Shown here: in pieces, positions 1 to 6,757 of the stretch | How the letters are laid out: the number at the start of each line of letters is the position of its first letter | Numbering within the stretch: the first letter of the stretch is position 1 | Assembly: GCA_964469555.1 (NCBI GenBank) | Contig: CAYYAQ010000101.1 | Coordinates: forward strand, 1-18,769 | Source: CAYYAQ01 sp964469555 | GTDB lineage: Bacteria > Planctomycetota > UBA1135 > UBA2386 | Length of the DNA stretch: 18,769 nt | Direction of reading: 5' to 3' | Program-made: the position numbers and the translations under genes | The notes under the pieces: generated by a model | Database searches by the model: none | What the model was told of the DNA's origin: nothing | What the model saw: only the letters and a program-made list of their open reading frames with translations

Positions 1-1726
1 GGACGCCGCGAAGAAGCCGGACGCCGCGAAGAAGCCGGACGGCACGAAGGAGGACACGAAGAATCAGGCCCCGAAGCTGATCGGCTCCGACTCGAAGAAG
101 CAGGTCGGCGATTCGGATGCTCCGGGAGACACTGGGCAGACGCCCGCCAACCCGGAGACGCCAGCCCAGGACGCGTACAAGCCACTCGACGATGCCTTGC
201 GGGCCAAGATCAAGTCGCAGCTGTTCGCCGAGATGGTCCTCGCGAAGTGGCAGGCCGCGGTCGACAAGAAGATGGCCAAACACATGGAGCCGGCCATCAA
301 CGATGCTGCCAAGGCGGACATTGCCGGCGAGGACGCGAAGACTGCACAGGCCGAGGTCGACACCGAACTCGAGAAGAAGCCGGATGACGCCGAGCTGAAG
401 AAGAAGCTCGAGACGCTGAAGAAGAAGGTCGAGGAGGCGGAAGCCGCGGGCAAGAAAGCCCAGGAAGCGGTCGACGCACGGCGCAAGGCGTTCGATTTCG
501 AGGCCACCATCAAGGAGCTCGCGAAGGGCAAGGACGGCAAGGCGCGTTCCGGACTCAAATTCGTAGACGTGTCGGAGATGAAGGACGCCGAAGGCCTGAA
601 GGAACTGCCGGGCGTCGGCAAGTGGCGTGACTCACATCTGCCTGGTCAAATGAGTCTCGCCGGGGAGGTCCACAACGGGTTCGTGCAGAGCACCGAGAAG
701 GGTGTGTTCCTCTTCCAGGTCACGGACATCGAGGAACGATCGTTCAAGGAGTTCAAGGAAATCAAGGACGACCTCGAGACGGAATATCTGACCGACAAGT
801 CCAACGCGGATACCATGACGAAGAAGGAGGCCTTCGAGAAGGCGCTCGAGCGCCTGGCGCGGGCGAAGATCAAGGACGACATCGCCAAGATCGAGAAGGA
901 CGCCGCGGACAGCATCGAGAAGAAATTCACCGAGTGGAAGTTAGGCCTCGACGCGAAGGTCGCTGCGGATGACAAGATCCTGGCGACGATGGATAAGTCG
1001 TACAGGACGTTCAAGGGAATCACCATTCGCCGCGACGGCTTCAAGAAGGAGCTGGAAGCAGCGGACGAGAAGAAGAAGACGATCACGGAGAAGATCGACA
1101 AGAAGACCAAGGAGAAGGTCGAGGAGAAGCTCGCCGAGGTCCACAAGGACGTTCTCGTGGCAGCCGGCAAGGAGGCGAAGCTCGAGGTGAAGGAGATCGG
1201 TCCCTACTCACGGAAGCTTCGGGACCGACCGCGGTTCGGGCACAACTACTCGAACGTGATCCAAGCTCTCTTCGGTGATGCTGACATCGCCGAGTTCGAC
1301 GAAGAGGACACGACCGAGCTCAAGGAAGACACGCTGAACGAGGTGACCTTCATGGCTTCGTGCAAGAAGGTTCAGAAAGCGACCGCGACCGAGATCAGCC
1401 GCCGCCAGTGGGTCTCCGCGCGCAATGGCGAATATGGTGGGTCGTTCGCCGGGCGCCAGATGCAGAAGGCTCTCGACCAGTCCTACACCGTCGGAGCCCT
1501 GGAGATCGGATTCAAATGGGCGGAGCCGAAAACCAGTTCCAGCGATGACGACAAGAAGTCGCAGGGCAGCGCTGACGGCAAGGACGACGGCAAGGACGAC
1601 GGCAAGGACGACGGCAAGGACGGCGGCAAGGACGGCGGCAAGGACGACGGCAAGGACGGCGGCAAGGACGGCGGCAAGGACGACAGCAAGGGCAAAGGCG
1701 CAGCCGTCAAGGACGGCAAGAAGTAG
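1..1726 (+). CDS. Lys/Glu-rich protein, possible SurA/PpiD-type chaperone C-terminal part (5' truncated by window edge)
   Basis: The frame is open from base 2 to the TAG at 1724-1726, giving 574 visible residues, and the true start lies upstream of the window. The segment GVFLFQVTDIEERSFKEFKE followed by charged helices resembles the tail that follows the PpiC domain in PpiD/SurA-like periplasmic folding factors; this is family resemblance by eye, and no complete PpiC rotamase domain is visible. The visible N-terminal part has a twice-repeated DAAKKP unit and then a Pro/Asp-rich linker. The middle is long, highly charged, coiled-coil-like helix. A less charged region with an FGHNYSN motif follows, around base 1230. 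The tail is low-complexity GKDD/GKDG plus a basic end. An extracytoplasmic chaperone or envelope structural protein are both possible. The last 20 bases overlap the end of the convergent methyltransferase gene. The coding call is secure; the function is uncertain. Confidence 0.6.
   Translation, partial: DAAKKPDAAKKPDGTKEDTKNQAPKLIGSDSKKQVGDSDAPGDTGQTPANPETPAQDAYKPLDDALRAKIKSQLFAEMVLAKWQAAVDKKMAKHMEPAINDAAKADIAGEDAKTAQAEVDTELEKKPDDAELKKKLETLKKKVEEAEAAGKKAQEAVDARRKAFDFEATIKELAKGKDGKARSGLKFVDVSEMKDAEGLKELPGVGKWRDSHLPGQMSLAGEVHNGFVQSTEKGVFLFQVTDIEERSFKEFKEIKDDLETEYLTDKSNADTMTKKEAFEKALERLARAKIKDDIAKIEKDAADSIEKKFTEWKLGLDAKVAADDKILATMDKSYRTFKGITIRRDGFKKELEAADEKKKTITEKIDKKTKEKVEEKLAEVHKDVLVAAGKEAKLEVKEIGPYSRKLRDRPRFGHNYSNVIQALFGDADIAEFDEEDTTELKEDTLNEVTFMASCKKVQKATATEISRRQWVSARNGEYGGSFAGRQMQKALDQSYTVGALEIGFKWAEPKTSSSDDDKKSQGSADGKDDGKDDGKDDGKDGGKDGGKDDGKDGGKDGGKDDSKGKGAAVKDGKK
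2..37. repeat. 18-bp direct tandem repeat, two copies (DAAKKP)
   Basis: Two identical 18-base units occupy 2-19 and 20-37, each coding D-A-A-K-K-P in the partial gene. The array may extend upstream of the window edge. Confidence 0.85.
1577..1684. repeat. 12-bp tandem repeat, nine units, coding GKDD/GKDG
   Basis: Nine consecutive units of ggcaaggacgac or ggcaaggacggc run from 1577 to 1684 without interruption. They encode alternating Gly-Lys-Asp-Asp and Gly-Lys-Asp-Gly near the C-terminus of the partial protein. The copies differ only at one base of the last codon (GAC or GGC), so the array looks recently expanded and likely to vary in length between strains. Confidence 0.95.
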
Positions 1727-2516
1727 CTCCGAGCCCCCGGGCTAGTTGTTCTCGGCTGCCCATCGCGATCAGCGAGTGACCGAATGGGAGGTCGATGTGG
1801 CGCAGGAGCCACCGCTCCGTGCCCATGATCCAGGCGAAGATGCTGTTCACCGGTTCCTTGAACTGGTGGCTGAGATTCGTGAGGCCCTTGGGTAGACCGA
1901 AGAGCTTCTCCTTCAGCTTCAACACCAGAACTGCGGGGAGGATCAGCGGGAACAGGAACGTGTTGAAGTAGGTCAGCTTGGAGGACTTCAGTCCGGCGCA
2001 ACGCAGGGTGCTGTCGAGCCGCCCTGCTGTGTAACGCCTCAAGTGATGCGCGACCCGGTCGTTCTGTGAGAACAGGAACTGGTAGGCCGGCACGGAGAGG
2101 AACACGCGACCGCCCGGCTTGAGCACCCGCCGCACTTCCCCGAGCACGCGGATGTCGTCCTCGATGTGTTCGATCACGTCGAACAGCGCAACCATGTCGA
2201 AGCTGTTGTCCTGGAACGGGAGCTCGTACCCGCTACCGGTCACGACCCGCCGGTGCCCGCGATTCGCGCAGAACTGTATGTAATCGTGGGAGATGTCGAT
2301 GCCGGTCACGTTGCCGAAGCGACCGAGGGGGCCGAGCATGCCGCCGGCGCCGCAGCCGACCTCGAGGATCTGCCGTTCAGCTTGCCGACCGTTTGGCGAG
2401 GAACCGGACTCCCCAAACGACCTCTCGATGAGGTCGAAGAAGATCGTGCGCCGACCCTGGAACCAGAAGTGGTCCTCCTCGAGCTTCGCGAATTGTTCGT
2501 AGACGCTGAGTTCCAT
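1707..2516 (-). CDS. class I SAM-dependent methyltransferase
   Basis: This 269-residue protein has the SAM-binding motif I LEVGCGAGGM at residues 51-60 and the acidic residue of motif II in TGIDIS (71-76). It continues with FDMVALFDVIEHIEDD (106-121) and the post-motif VLKPGG (131-136), which is the order of a Methyltransf_11/12 fold. A hydrophobic stretch at about 186-200 and a basic C-terminal region suggest membrane association, consistent with a lipid-linked glycan or isoprenoid substrate, though that is inference. It is the last gene of a four-gene minus-strand cluster, 33 bases after the zinc-ribbon methyltransferase. The ATG at 2516 has no visible Shine-Dalgarno. The final 20 bases overlap the convergent + strand gene. 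The substrate cannot be read from sequence. Confidence 0.85.
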   Translation of the reverse strand: MELSVYEQFAKLEEDHFWFQGRRTIFFDLIERSFGESGSSPNGRQAERQILEVGCGAGGMLGPLGRFGNVTGIDISHDYIQFCANRGHRRVVTGSGYELPFQDNSFDMVALFDVIEHIEDDIRVLGEVRRVLKPGGRVFLSVPAYQFLFSQNDRVAHHLRRYTAGRLDSTLRCAGLKSSKLTYFNTFLFPLILPAVLVLKLKEKLFGLPKGLTNLSHQFKEPVNSIFAWIMGTERWLLRHIDLPFGHSLIAMGSREQLARGLGATSCRP

Positions 2517-2549
2517 GTTCTTGCCGGCTGCCCGCCAGCGTCTCGCCGG

Positions 2550-3479
2550 CTATGATGTGCTGTTTTGGAGACAGGTGGGACGGGCAACGACGATCATCTC
2601 GTCCCTGAGGTTGAGGTAGATGCTCATCTTCTTCAAGAGGTTGAGCGGCTTCAGCAGGAATCCTGCGATAGGAGACAGGCGACCGGCGCGCTCGGCGATG
2701 AAACCGAGCGAGACGTACTTGCCGCCGTAGCTCGCGGTATTGCATACGACCTGGAACCCGGACTCGGAGAGCAGCCTGCGGATCGTCGTCGGGTTGAAGT
2801 GGTAGAGGTGCTCCTCGTGCTTGAAGTGTTGCCACCGCCGGCCCAGCAGGCCCGCGAAACGGCTGTCGATATTCTGCGTCTCGAGGATCAACGCACCGGT
2901 CGGCTTGAGGAGGCGGTGGAGTTGCCGGAGTAGTTCCTGCGGATTGGGCACGTGCTCGACGACGTCCCAGATCGTGATCAGGTCGAAGCTGTGCTCTTCG
3001 AAGCCATCTCGATCCGCCTTGAGTTCGCTCAGGACTCCGACGTGAATGTTCTCGGTGCCGATGTGCTCGATGGCGTGGGCGGCGATCTCCTGGGATACTT
3101 CGACCCCTCGCACTTCGTGGCCTTCCTCGTGCATGACGCGGAGGAAGAACCCGGCGGCGCAGCCGACATCGAGGACGCGGAGACGGCCTGATTTGACGTA
3201 CTTCTTGACCAACCCCAAGCGCCTGCGGAACGTCTTCAAGTAGAGCGGTTCCTCGGCGGCGTAGCTCGCGTAGCCGCGGGTCTTCGGGCTCTCGCTGTTC
3301 CAGTAGTCCGCGCCGTAGAGCCGGTGCAGCGCCTTGTCGTCGTGGCGCGGCGTGACGTAGACGAGTGTGCAGTCGGGACAGCGGATCACCCGGAAGGGCG
3401 GTTCGGTGAACATCTCGGCACCCTTCGGACTACCACACAACTGGCAACTCTGGACTTCTACGAGGCCCTCCGGGCTCAC
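2550..3479 (-). CDS. class I SAM-dependent methyltransferase with N-terminal zinc ribbon
   Basis: The 309-residue protein opens with a zinc-ribbon-like pattern, C12-x2-C15 and C34-x2-C37 (CQLC, CPDC), followed by the Y-x-x-x-Y-W region usual before the Rossmann core. SAM motif I is VLDVGCAAGFF from residue 103, then VEVSQ and FDLITIWDVVEHVPNP. This architecture is common in methyltransferases of polysaccharide and secondary-metabolite clusters, where they C- or O-methylate sugar intermediates (family knowledge). The start is GTG at 3479-3477, overlapping the TGA of the upstream oxidoreductase as GTGA, so the two are probably translationally coupled. It resembles its downstream neighbour in the DVxEH segment, so the pair may be distant paralogues acting in one pathway. 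Confidence 0.88.
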   Translation of the reverse strand: MSPEGLVEVQSCQLCGSPKGAEMFTEPPFRVIRCPDCTLVYVTPRHDDKALHRLYGADYWNSESPKTRGYASYAAEEPLYLKTFRRRLGLVKKYVKSGRLRVLDVGCAAGFFLRVMHEEGHEVRGVEVSQEIAAHAIEHIGTENIHVGVLSELKADRDGFEEHSFDLITIWDVVEHVPNPQELLRQLHRLLKPTGALILETQNIDSRFAGLLGRRWQHFKHEEHLYHFNPTTIRRLLSESGFQVVCNTASYGGKYVSLGFIAERAGRLSPIAGFLLKPLNLLKKMSIYLNLRDEMIVVARPTCLQNSTS

Positions 3480-4897
3480 CCGAAGTACTCCTTGCCCGTA
3501 GCTACCGCTTCGTGGCCGGTCCCGAGTCCTGTGTGGATCTCTTCCGCGGACTTGCGACCCATCTCCACGGATTGATCCATGTTGTTGTACCGGAAGTTGC
3601 CCTGGCGTCCCGTCGTGATGATGCCCTTCAGATTGCTGATGTACTCCTGGACCGGCCTGAGATGGTCTTCGTACTCGAGGTCGTAGACCGGGTAGGCGTA
3701 CGGGATGCGCTTGACGAAGGAGTCGATGATCTCGCCCTTCTCGATCAGGCCGACCGACATGAGGTCCCTCTCAGCCACATTTTGCAGATCGTTGGGGTTC
3801 ATGCGCCAGACTTCGTCACCGCGACGGCACGTGATCTCGGCGCAGACCATGGTCTTGCCCTCGGGGGCGCAGTGTTTCGAAAAGTTGCGGAACTCGGAGA
3901 TCCGGTGCACGGTGAGGTGCTTCTCCGGCAAGTAGACCCACGAATCGGGGCTCACGCTCTCGCGGTTGAGCTTCAGATAGACGAAGACGATCGAGATGTA
4001 CTTGAGCGCCGCGACGTGATCGAGGACGTGCTTGGGTGCTGCGGGGGAGAGCGCCTTCGCCAAGGATGTGATCGGGATCGTGTTGAGGTACTCGTCCCCG
4101 GTGATGATCTCGCGCTTGTGTTTGCCGTATTCGATTCCGGTGACGTCCAGGTTGCTGTCGTGGTGCACCCTGATGGCGGGTGAGTTCACGTGGATCTGGC
4201 CGCCGTTCGCCTCGATGTGCTTGGCGTAGCCGCGCGCCAGTTCGCCGATGCCGCCGAACTTCGGGTAGATGAACTTGCGCACGAGGGTCCGCGGCGCGTC
4301 GCCCTTGCCGGGGAAGAGCGTCTTCATCACCGTGTCCCACAGGCTCAGTAGCGTGATGCGTTGGCTGGCCCAGTTGGATGAGATCTGGCTCGGCGGCATG
4401 CCCCACGCCTTCTCGGTGTATTGACCGAAGAACACGCGATAGAGGGTCTTGCCGAAGCGTCGCGTGACCCAGCTTTCAAAGCTCTTGTCGTCGAACTTCT
4501 TGAGCTTGCACGTGTCCTGAATGCGCACCCAGAAGTAGTCGAGAAACGCCCGGATCAGCAGCAGCGGCGGCATGTTGGTCAGGACGTTCTTCGCGCTCAG
4601 CGGGTAGTCGAAGAACTTGTTGAAGAGCACGATGCGCGACAGGCGTTCGGCCCAGACGACGTTTTCGCCGAGGATGTCATGGACGTGCTGGATCAGCTCC
4701 TTGTCGCTGCTGTGGAAGCGATGCGGGCCGAAGTCGTGGCTCCAGTACTCGTCGCCGTCCTCGATGAACGAGGAGGCCATGCCCCCGATGTGCGGCTCAC
4801 GCTCGAGAATGATGATCTCGTGACCGTTCTTGGAGAGTTCGTAGCCGCAGGATAGACCCGCCAGGCCGCCTCCCAATATGACGACTCTTTTGCTCAT
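3476..4897 (-). CDS. FAD-dependent oxidoreductase, UDP-galactopyranose mutase/protoporphyrinogen oxidase-like
   Basis: From the ATG at 4897 the protein is 473 residues and begins MSKRVVILGGGLAGLSCGYE, a textbook dinucleotide-binding GxGxxG, followed by IIILEREPHIGGMASS, which binds the FAD ribose and pyrophosphate. The segments DFGPHRFHSSDKEL and the later FFDYPLSAKN resemble UDP-galactopyranose mutases and the amine-oxidase-like proteins of polysaccharide clusters. FGQYTEKAWGMPPSQIS is also typical of this cluster-associated group. The open frame continues 44 codons upstream to 5029, but that part has no homologous look and puts the Rossmann motif far from the N-terminus, so 4897 is preferred. 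The gene follows the glycosyltransferase by about 150 bases and overlaps the next gene by four. A likely role is redox or ring-isomerising modification of a sugar nucleotide or lipid-linked sugar; the exact reaction is unknown. Confidence 0.85.
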   Translation of the reverse strand: MSKRVVILGGGLAGLSCGYELSKNGHEIIILEREPHIGGMASSFIEDGDEYWSHDFGPHRFHSSDKELIQHVHDILGENVVWAERLSRIVLFNKFFDYPLSAKNVLTNMPPLLLIRAFLDYFWVRIQDTCKLKKFDDKSFESWVTRRFGKTLYRVFFGQYTEKAWGMPPSQISSNWASQRITLLSLWDTVMKTLFPGKGDAPRTLVRKFIYPKFGGIGELARGYAKHIEANGGQIHVNSPAIRVHHDSNLDVTGIEYGKHKREIITGDEYLNTIPITSLAKALSPAAPKHVLDHVAALKYISIVFVYLKLNRESVSPDSWVYLPEKHLTVHRISEFRNFSKHCAPEGKTMVCAEITCRRGDEVWRMNPNDLQNVAERDLMSVGLIEKGEIIDSFVKRIPYAYPVYDLEYEDHLRPVQEYISNLKGIITTGRQGNFRYNNMDQSVEMGRKSAEEIHTGLGTGHEAVATGKEYFG

Positions 4898-5011
4898 GTT
4901 CGGGTCAAAGGTGCGGGATCCACAGGGTGTAAGAACATTCGCGATGATGCCTGCTCGAAAGGCGGTGCGATCGCGAAGAGGTCGAAACGGTGTTGCCTGC
5001 GCAGTCGTCCG

Positions 5012-5031
5012 TCTTGTCTGGCGAGACAAGA
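5012..5031. promoter_or_regulatory. perfect 8-bp palindrome with 4-base loop
   Basis: TCTTGTCT (5012-5019), spacer GGCG, AGACAAGA (5024-5031). It lies in the 151-base gap between the glycosyltransferase stop and the oxidoreductase ATG. No T-run follows on either strand, so a regulator site or processing hairpin fits better than an intrinsic terminator. Confidence 0.4.
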
Positions 5032-5048
5032 TGCTCAGAAGTCTATCG

Positions 5049-5810
5049 TCACTGGGGCCGGCTGGCTGGCACGGGCACGGCTTTTTGTACCGGTTGCCGG
5101 GTGAATCTCTTGCGGCAGATGGTCTTGAACATCGCCCAGGCGGTGTGAGCCTGACGGCCCAGTGTGTCCGAGTGTTTGGACTCCCCCCCGGCGCGTCGGG
5201 AATACGTCACGGGGACCTCCACGACCCGGCAGTCCGCGAGCAGTGCTGCGCACATCATTTCCGGCGAGAACGCAGGGCCGGGCTCGCGGGTGCCGTCGCG
5301 CATCCGACGCCAGGCCTCCGATGTCAAGGCGCGAAAGCTGCAGCCGACGTCGGTGAAACGGGGCCCGTGAGGACGCATGAACAGGAGCTGGAGGAATTTG
5401 GCCATGAAGACGTTTCCCCAGCGGAGGGCGCCTCGCATGTTCGCGCCCTGCTCGACCATCTGCTTCGTCGTACGCGTCCCCATGATCATCGATGCGTCCT
5501 CGAGGTAGATCAGGAGCTTGTCGACGTCGCGGGCGCGGAACGAGCCGTCCGCTTCGGTCAGCACGAGGATCTCTCCCTTGGCAGCGTCCATCCCGGCGCG
5601 GAGTGCCTGGCCGTACCCCGGTCGGGTTTCGGAGATCACCCGGGCCCCGGCGGCCCGGGCGAACTCGGCGGTGCGGTCCGTGCACTTGTTGTCGACGACG
5701 AGGATCTCGTCGAGCAGGGAGTTATTGCGGAACTCTTCCACGACGGAGGTGATGGTGACCTCTTCGTTGTAGGCAGGGATCACAAGGGAGATGGTCTTGC
5801 CGCGGAACAT
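5049..5810 (-). CDS. family 2 glycosyltransferase
   Basis: The 253-residue protein starts MFRGKTISLVIPAYNEE, the classic GT-A opening. It continues with ILVVDNKCTDRT (nucleotide-binding region, residues 36-47), a PGYGQALRAGM segment (64-74) and the metal-site region TEADGSF at 85-91. FTDVGCSFRALT (152-163) matches the acceptor-side motif of dolichyl-phosphate-mannose-synthase-like GT2 enzymes. No transmembrane segment is apparent; the C-terminus is basic and Pro/Val-rich. It probably transfers a sugar from a nucleotide donor to a polyprenyl phosphate or a glycan on the cytoplasmic face. It is the first gene of the cluster with the oxidoreductase and two methyltransferases, and is divergent from the SGNH gene across 47 bases. 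The usual DxD aspartate is Glu here (EAD). Confidence 0.9.
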   Translation of the reverse strand: MFRGKTISLVIPAYNEEVTITSVVEEFRNNSLLDEILVVDNKCTDRTAEFARAAGARVISETRPGYGQALRAGMDAAKGEILVLTEADGSFRARDVDKLLIYLEDASMIMGTRTTKQMVEQGANMRGALRWGNVFMAKFLQLLFMRPHGPRFTDVGCSFRALTSEAWRRMRDGTREPGPAFSPEMMCAALLADCRVVEVPVTYSRRAGGESKHSDTLGRQAHTAWAMFKTICRKRFTRQPVQKAVPVPASRPQ

Positions 5811-5817
5811 GGAATCT

Positions 5818-5853
5818 CAACGATAGCCTGCTCGGCTGTGCGGGTTATCGTGG
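5818..5853. promoter_or_regulatory. imperfect dyad in divergent intergenic region
   Basis: Arms CAACGATAGCC (5818-5828) and GGTTATCGTGG (5843-5853) match as inverted copies at 9 of 11 positions with a 14-base centre. The site fills most of the 47-base gap between the divergent glycosyltransferase and SGNH genes, where an operator controlling both could sit. No clear -35/-10 pair is recognisable. Confidence 0.35.
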
Positions 5854-5857
5854 ATCT

Positions 5858-6748
5858 ATGTTGAATCGTCGCCTCACATCACTTTTTGCCCTTGCCATCG
5901 CGTTCTCTGGCGCGTGCGCGGTGGCGCAGGTTTCGTCAAAGCCGGAGAAGACGAAGACCCGGCAGGAGGTCGTGATCGTTGGGGCGAGCGTGTCGGCGGG
6001 CTTCGCGGACCCCACGTCCAAAGGCGATGACGGCAAGGTGAACCGCACCTACCGTCTCGACGTGGCCTTCAAGAAAGCGTGGCCGCGCACGCTGGCTCGG
6101 GTCGCGAACTTCAGCGACATGGCGCCGGAGTTGTACGGCAAGAACCAGCTCGCGTCGGCGAAGAAGCGCAAGCCGGACCTGCTGATCGGAATCGATCTGA
6201 TGGTCTGGTTCGGGTATGGATCGACGTACGGCAAGGTCAAGAAGGGTGAAGTCGATACGAAGCGGATTGCCTTGCAGGCGAAGGGGCTGGCGCTTCTGGG
6301 CGACTTCAAGTGTCCCGTCATCCTGGGTGACTACCCCGACATGCACGGCGCGAGTTCACACATGCTCCCGCAGCGGATGATCCCCAACGTCGTCACGTTG
6401 GCCGCGCTGAACAACAAGCTCAGGGAGTGGGCGAAGGCCCACAAGAACGTGACCGTGTTTCCGCTGGCGAACTTTGTCAAGGAGGCTGTTACGAAGAAGC
6501 AGACCTATCCGTTTGGAAAAGGCAAGGTCATCGAGTTCCCGAAGAACTTCCTCCTCCAATCCGACCGGTTGCACGCCACTCGGGTCGGCACCCTCGTCGT
6601 CGTCCTCCGGCTCGCCCAGGCGCTGCAGTCGATCCTCCCCGCGAAGCACCCGCTGCTGGGCCCCAAAGTCACCTTCAAGGGACTGATCGAAGCCGCCGGA
6701 CTCGTAGACGACATACCGGAGCCGACGCGCATCAAGACCGGGAACTGA
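5858..6748 (+). CDS. secreted SGNH/GDSL-type hydrolase-like protein
   Basis: The 296-residue protein begins with a clear Sec signal peptide (MLNRRLTSLFALAIAFSGAC then AVAQ, cleavage likely after about residue 24). VVIVGASVSAGFAD at 38-51 fits block I of SGNH hydrolases, with Ser44 as candidate nucleophile and Ala where GDS has Asp. LLQSDRLHATRVGT (232-245) contains the D236-x-x-H239 pair of block V. The segment PDLLIGIDLMVWFGYGS near 106-122 takes the place of the block III region. The product is probably an extracytoplasmic esterase or acyl-hydrolase; because of the GAS variation and the absence of a clear GxND, activity is inferred rather than certain. The stop is nine bases from the stop of the convergent O-antigen-ligase-like gene. 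The ATG at 5858 has no obvious Shine-Dalgarno. Confidence 0.75.
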   Translation: MLNRRLTSLFALAIAFSGACAVAQVSSKPEKTKTRQEVVIVGASVSAGFADPTSKGDDGKVNRTYRLDVAFKKAWPRTLARVANFSDMAPELYGKNQLASAKKRKPDLLIGIDLMVWFGYGSTYGKVKKGEVDTKRIALQAKGLALLGDFKCPVILGDYPDMHGASSHMLPQRMIPNVVTLAALNNKLREWAKAHKNVTVFPLANFVKEAVTKKQTYPFGKGKVIEFPKNFLLQSDRLHATRVGTLVVVLRLAQALQSILPAKHPLLGPKVTFKGLIEAAGLVDDIPEPTRIKTGN

Positions 6749-6757
6749 CTCTCGTTC

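Noticed and set aside
1577..1684. CRISPR-like array
   Set aside because: Units of 12 bases are contiguous without spacers and encode GKDD/GKDG in frame.
1729..1752. GC-rich hairpin followed by agttgtt after the repeat protein
   Set aside because: The stem is only four or five pairs, it lies within methyltransferase coding sequence, and there is no true T-run.
4898..5029. N-terminal extension of the FAD oxidoreductase
   Set aside because: It would place 44 unrelated residues before the GxGxxG motif, which normally begins within ten residues of the start.
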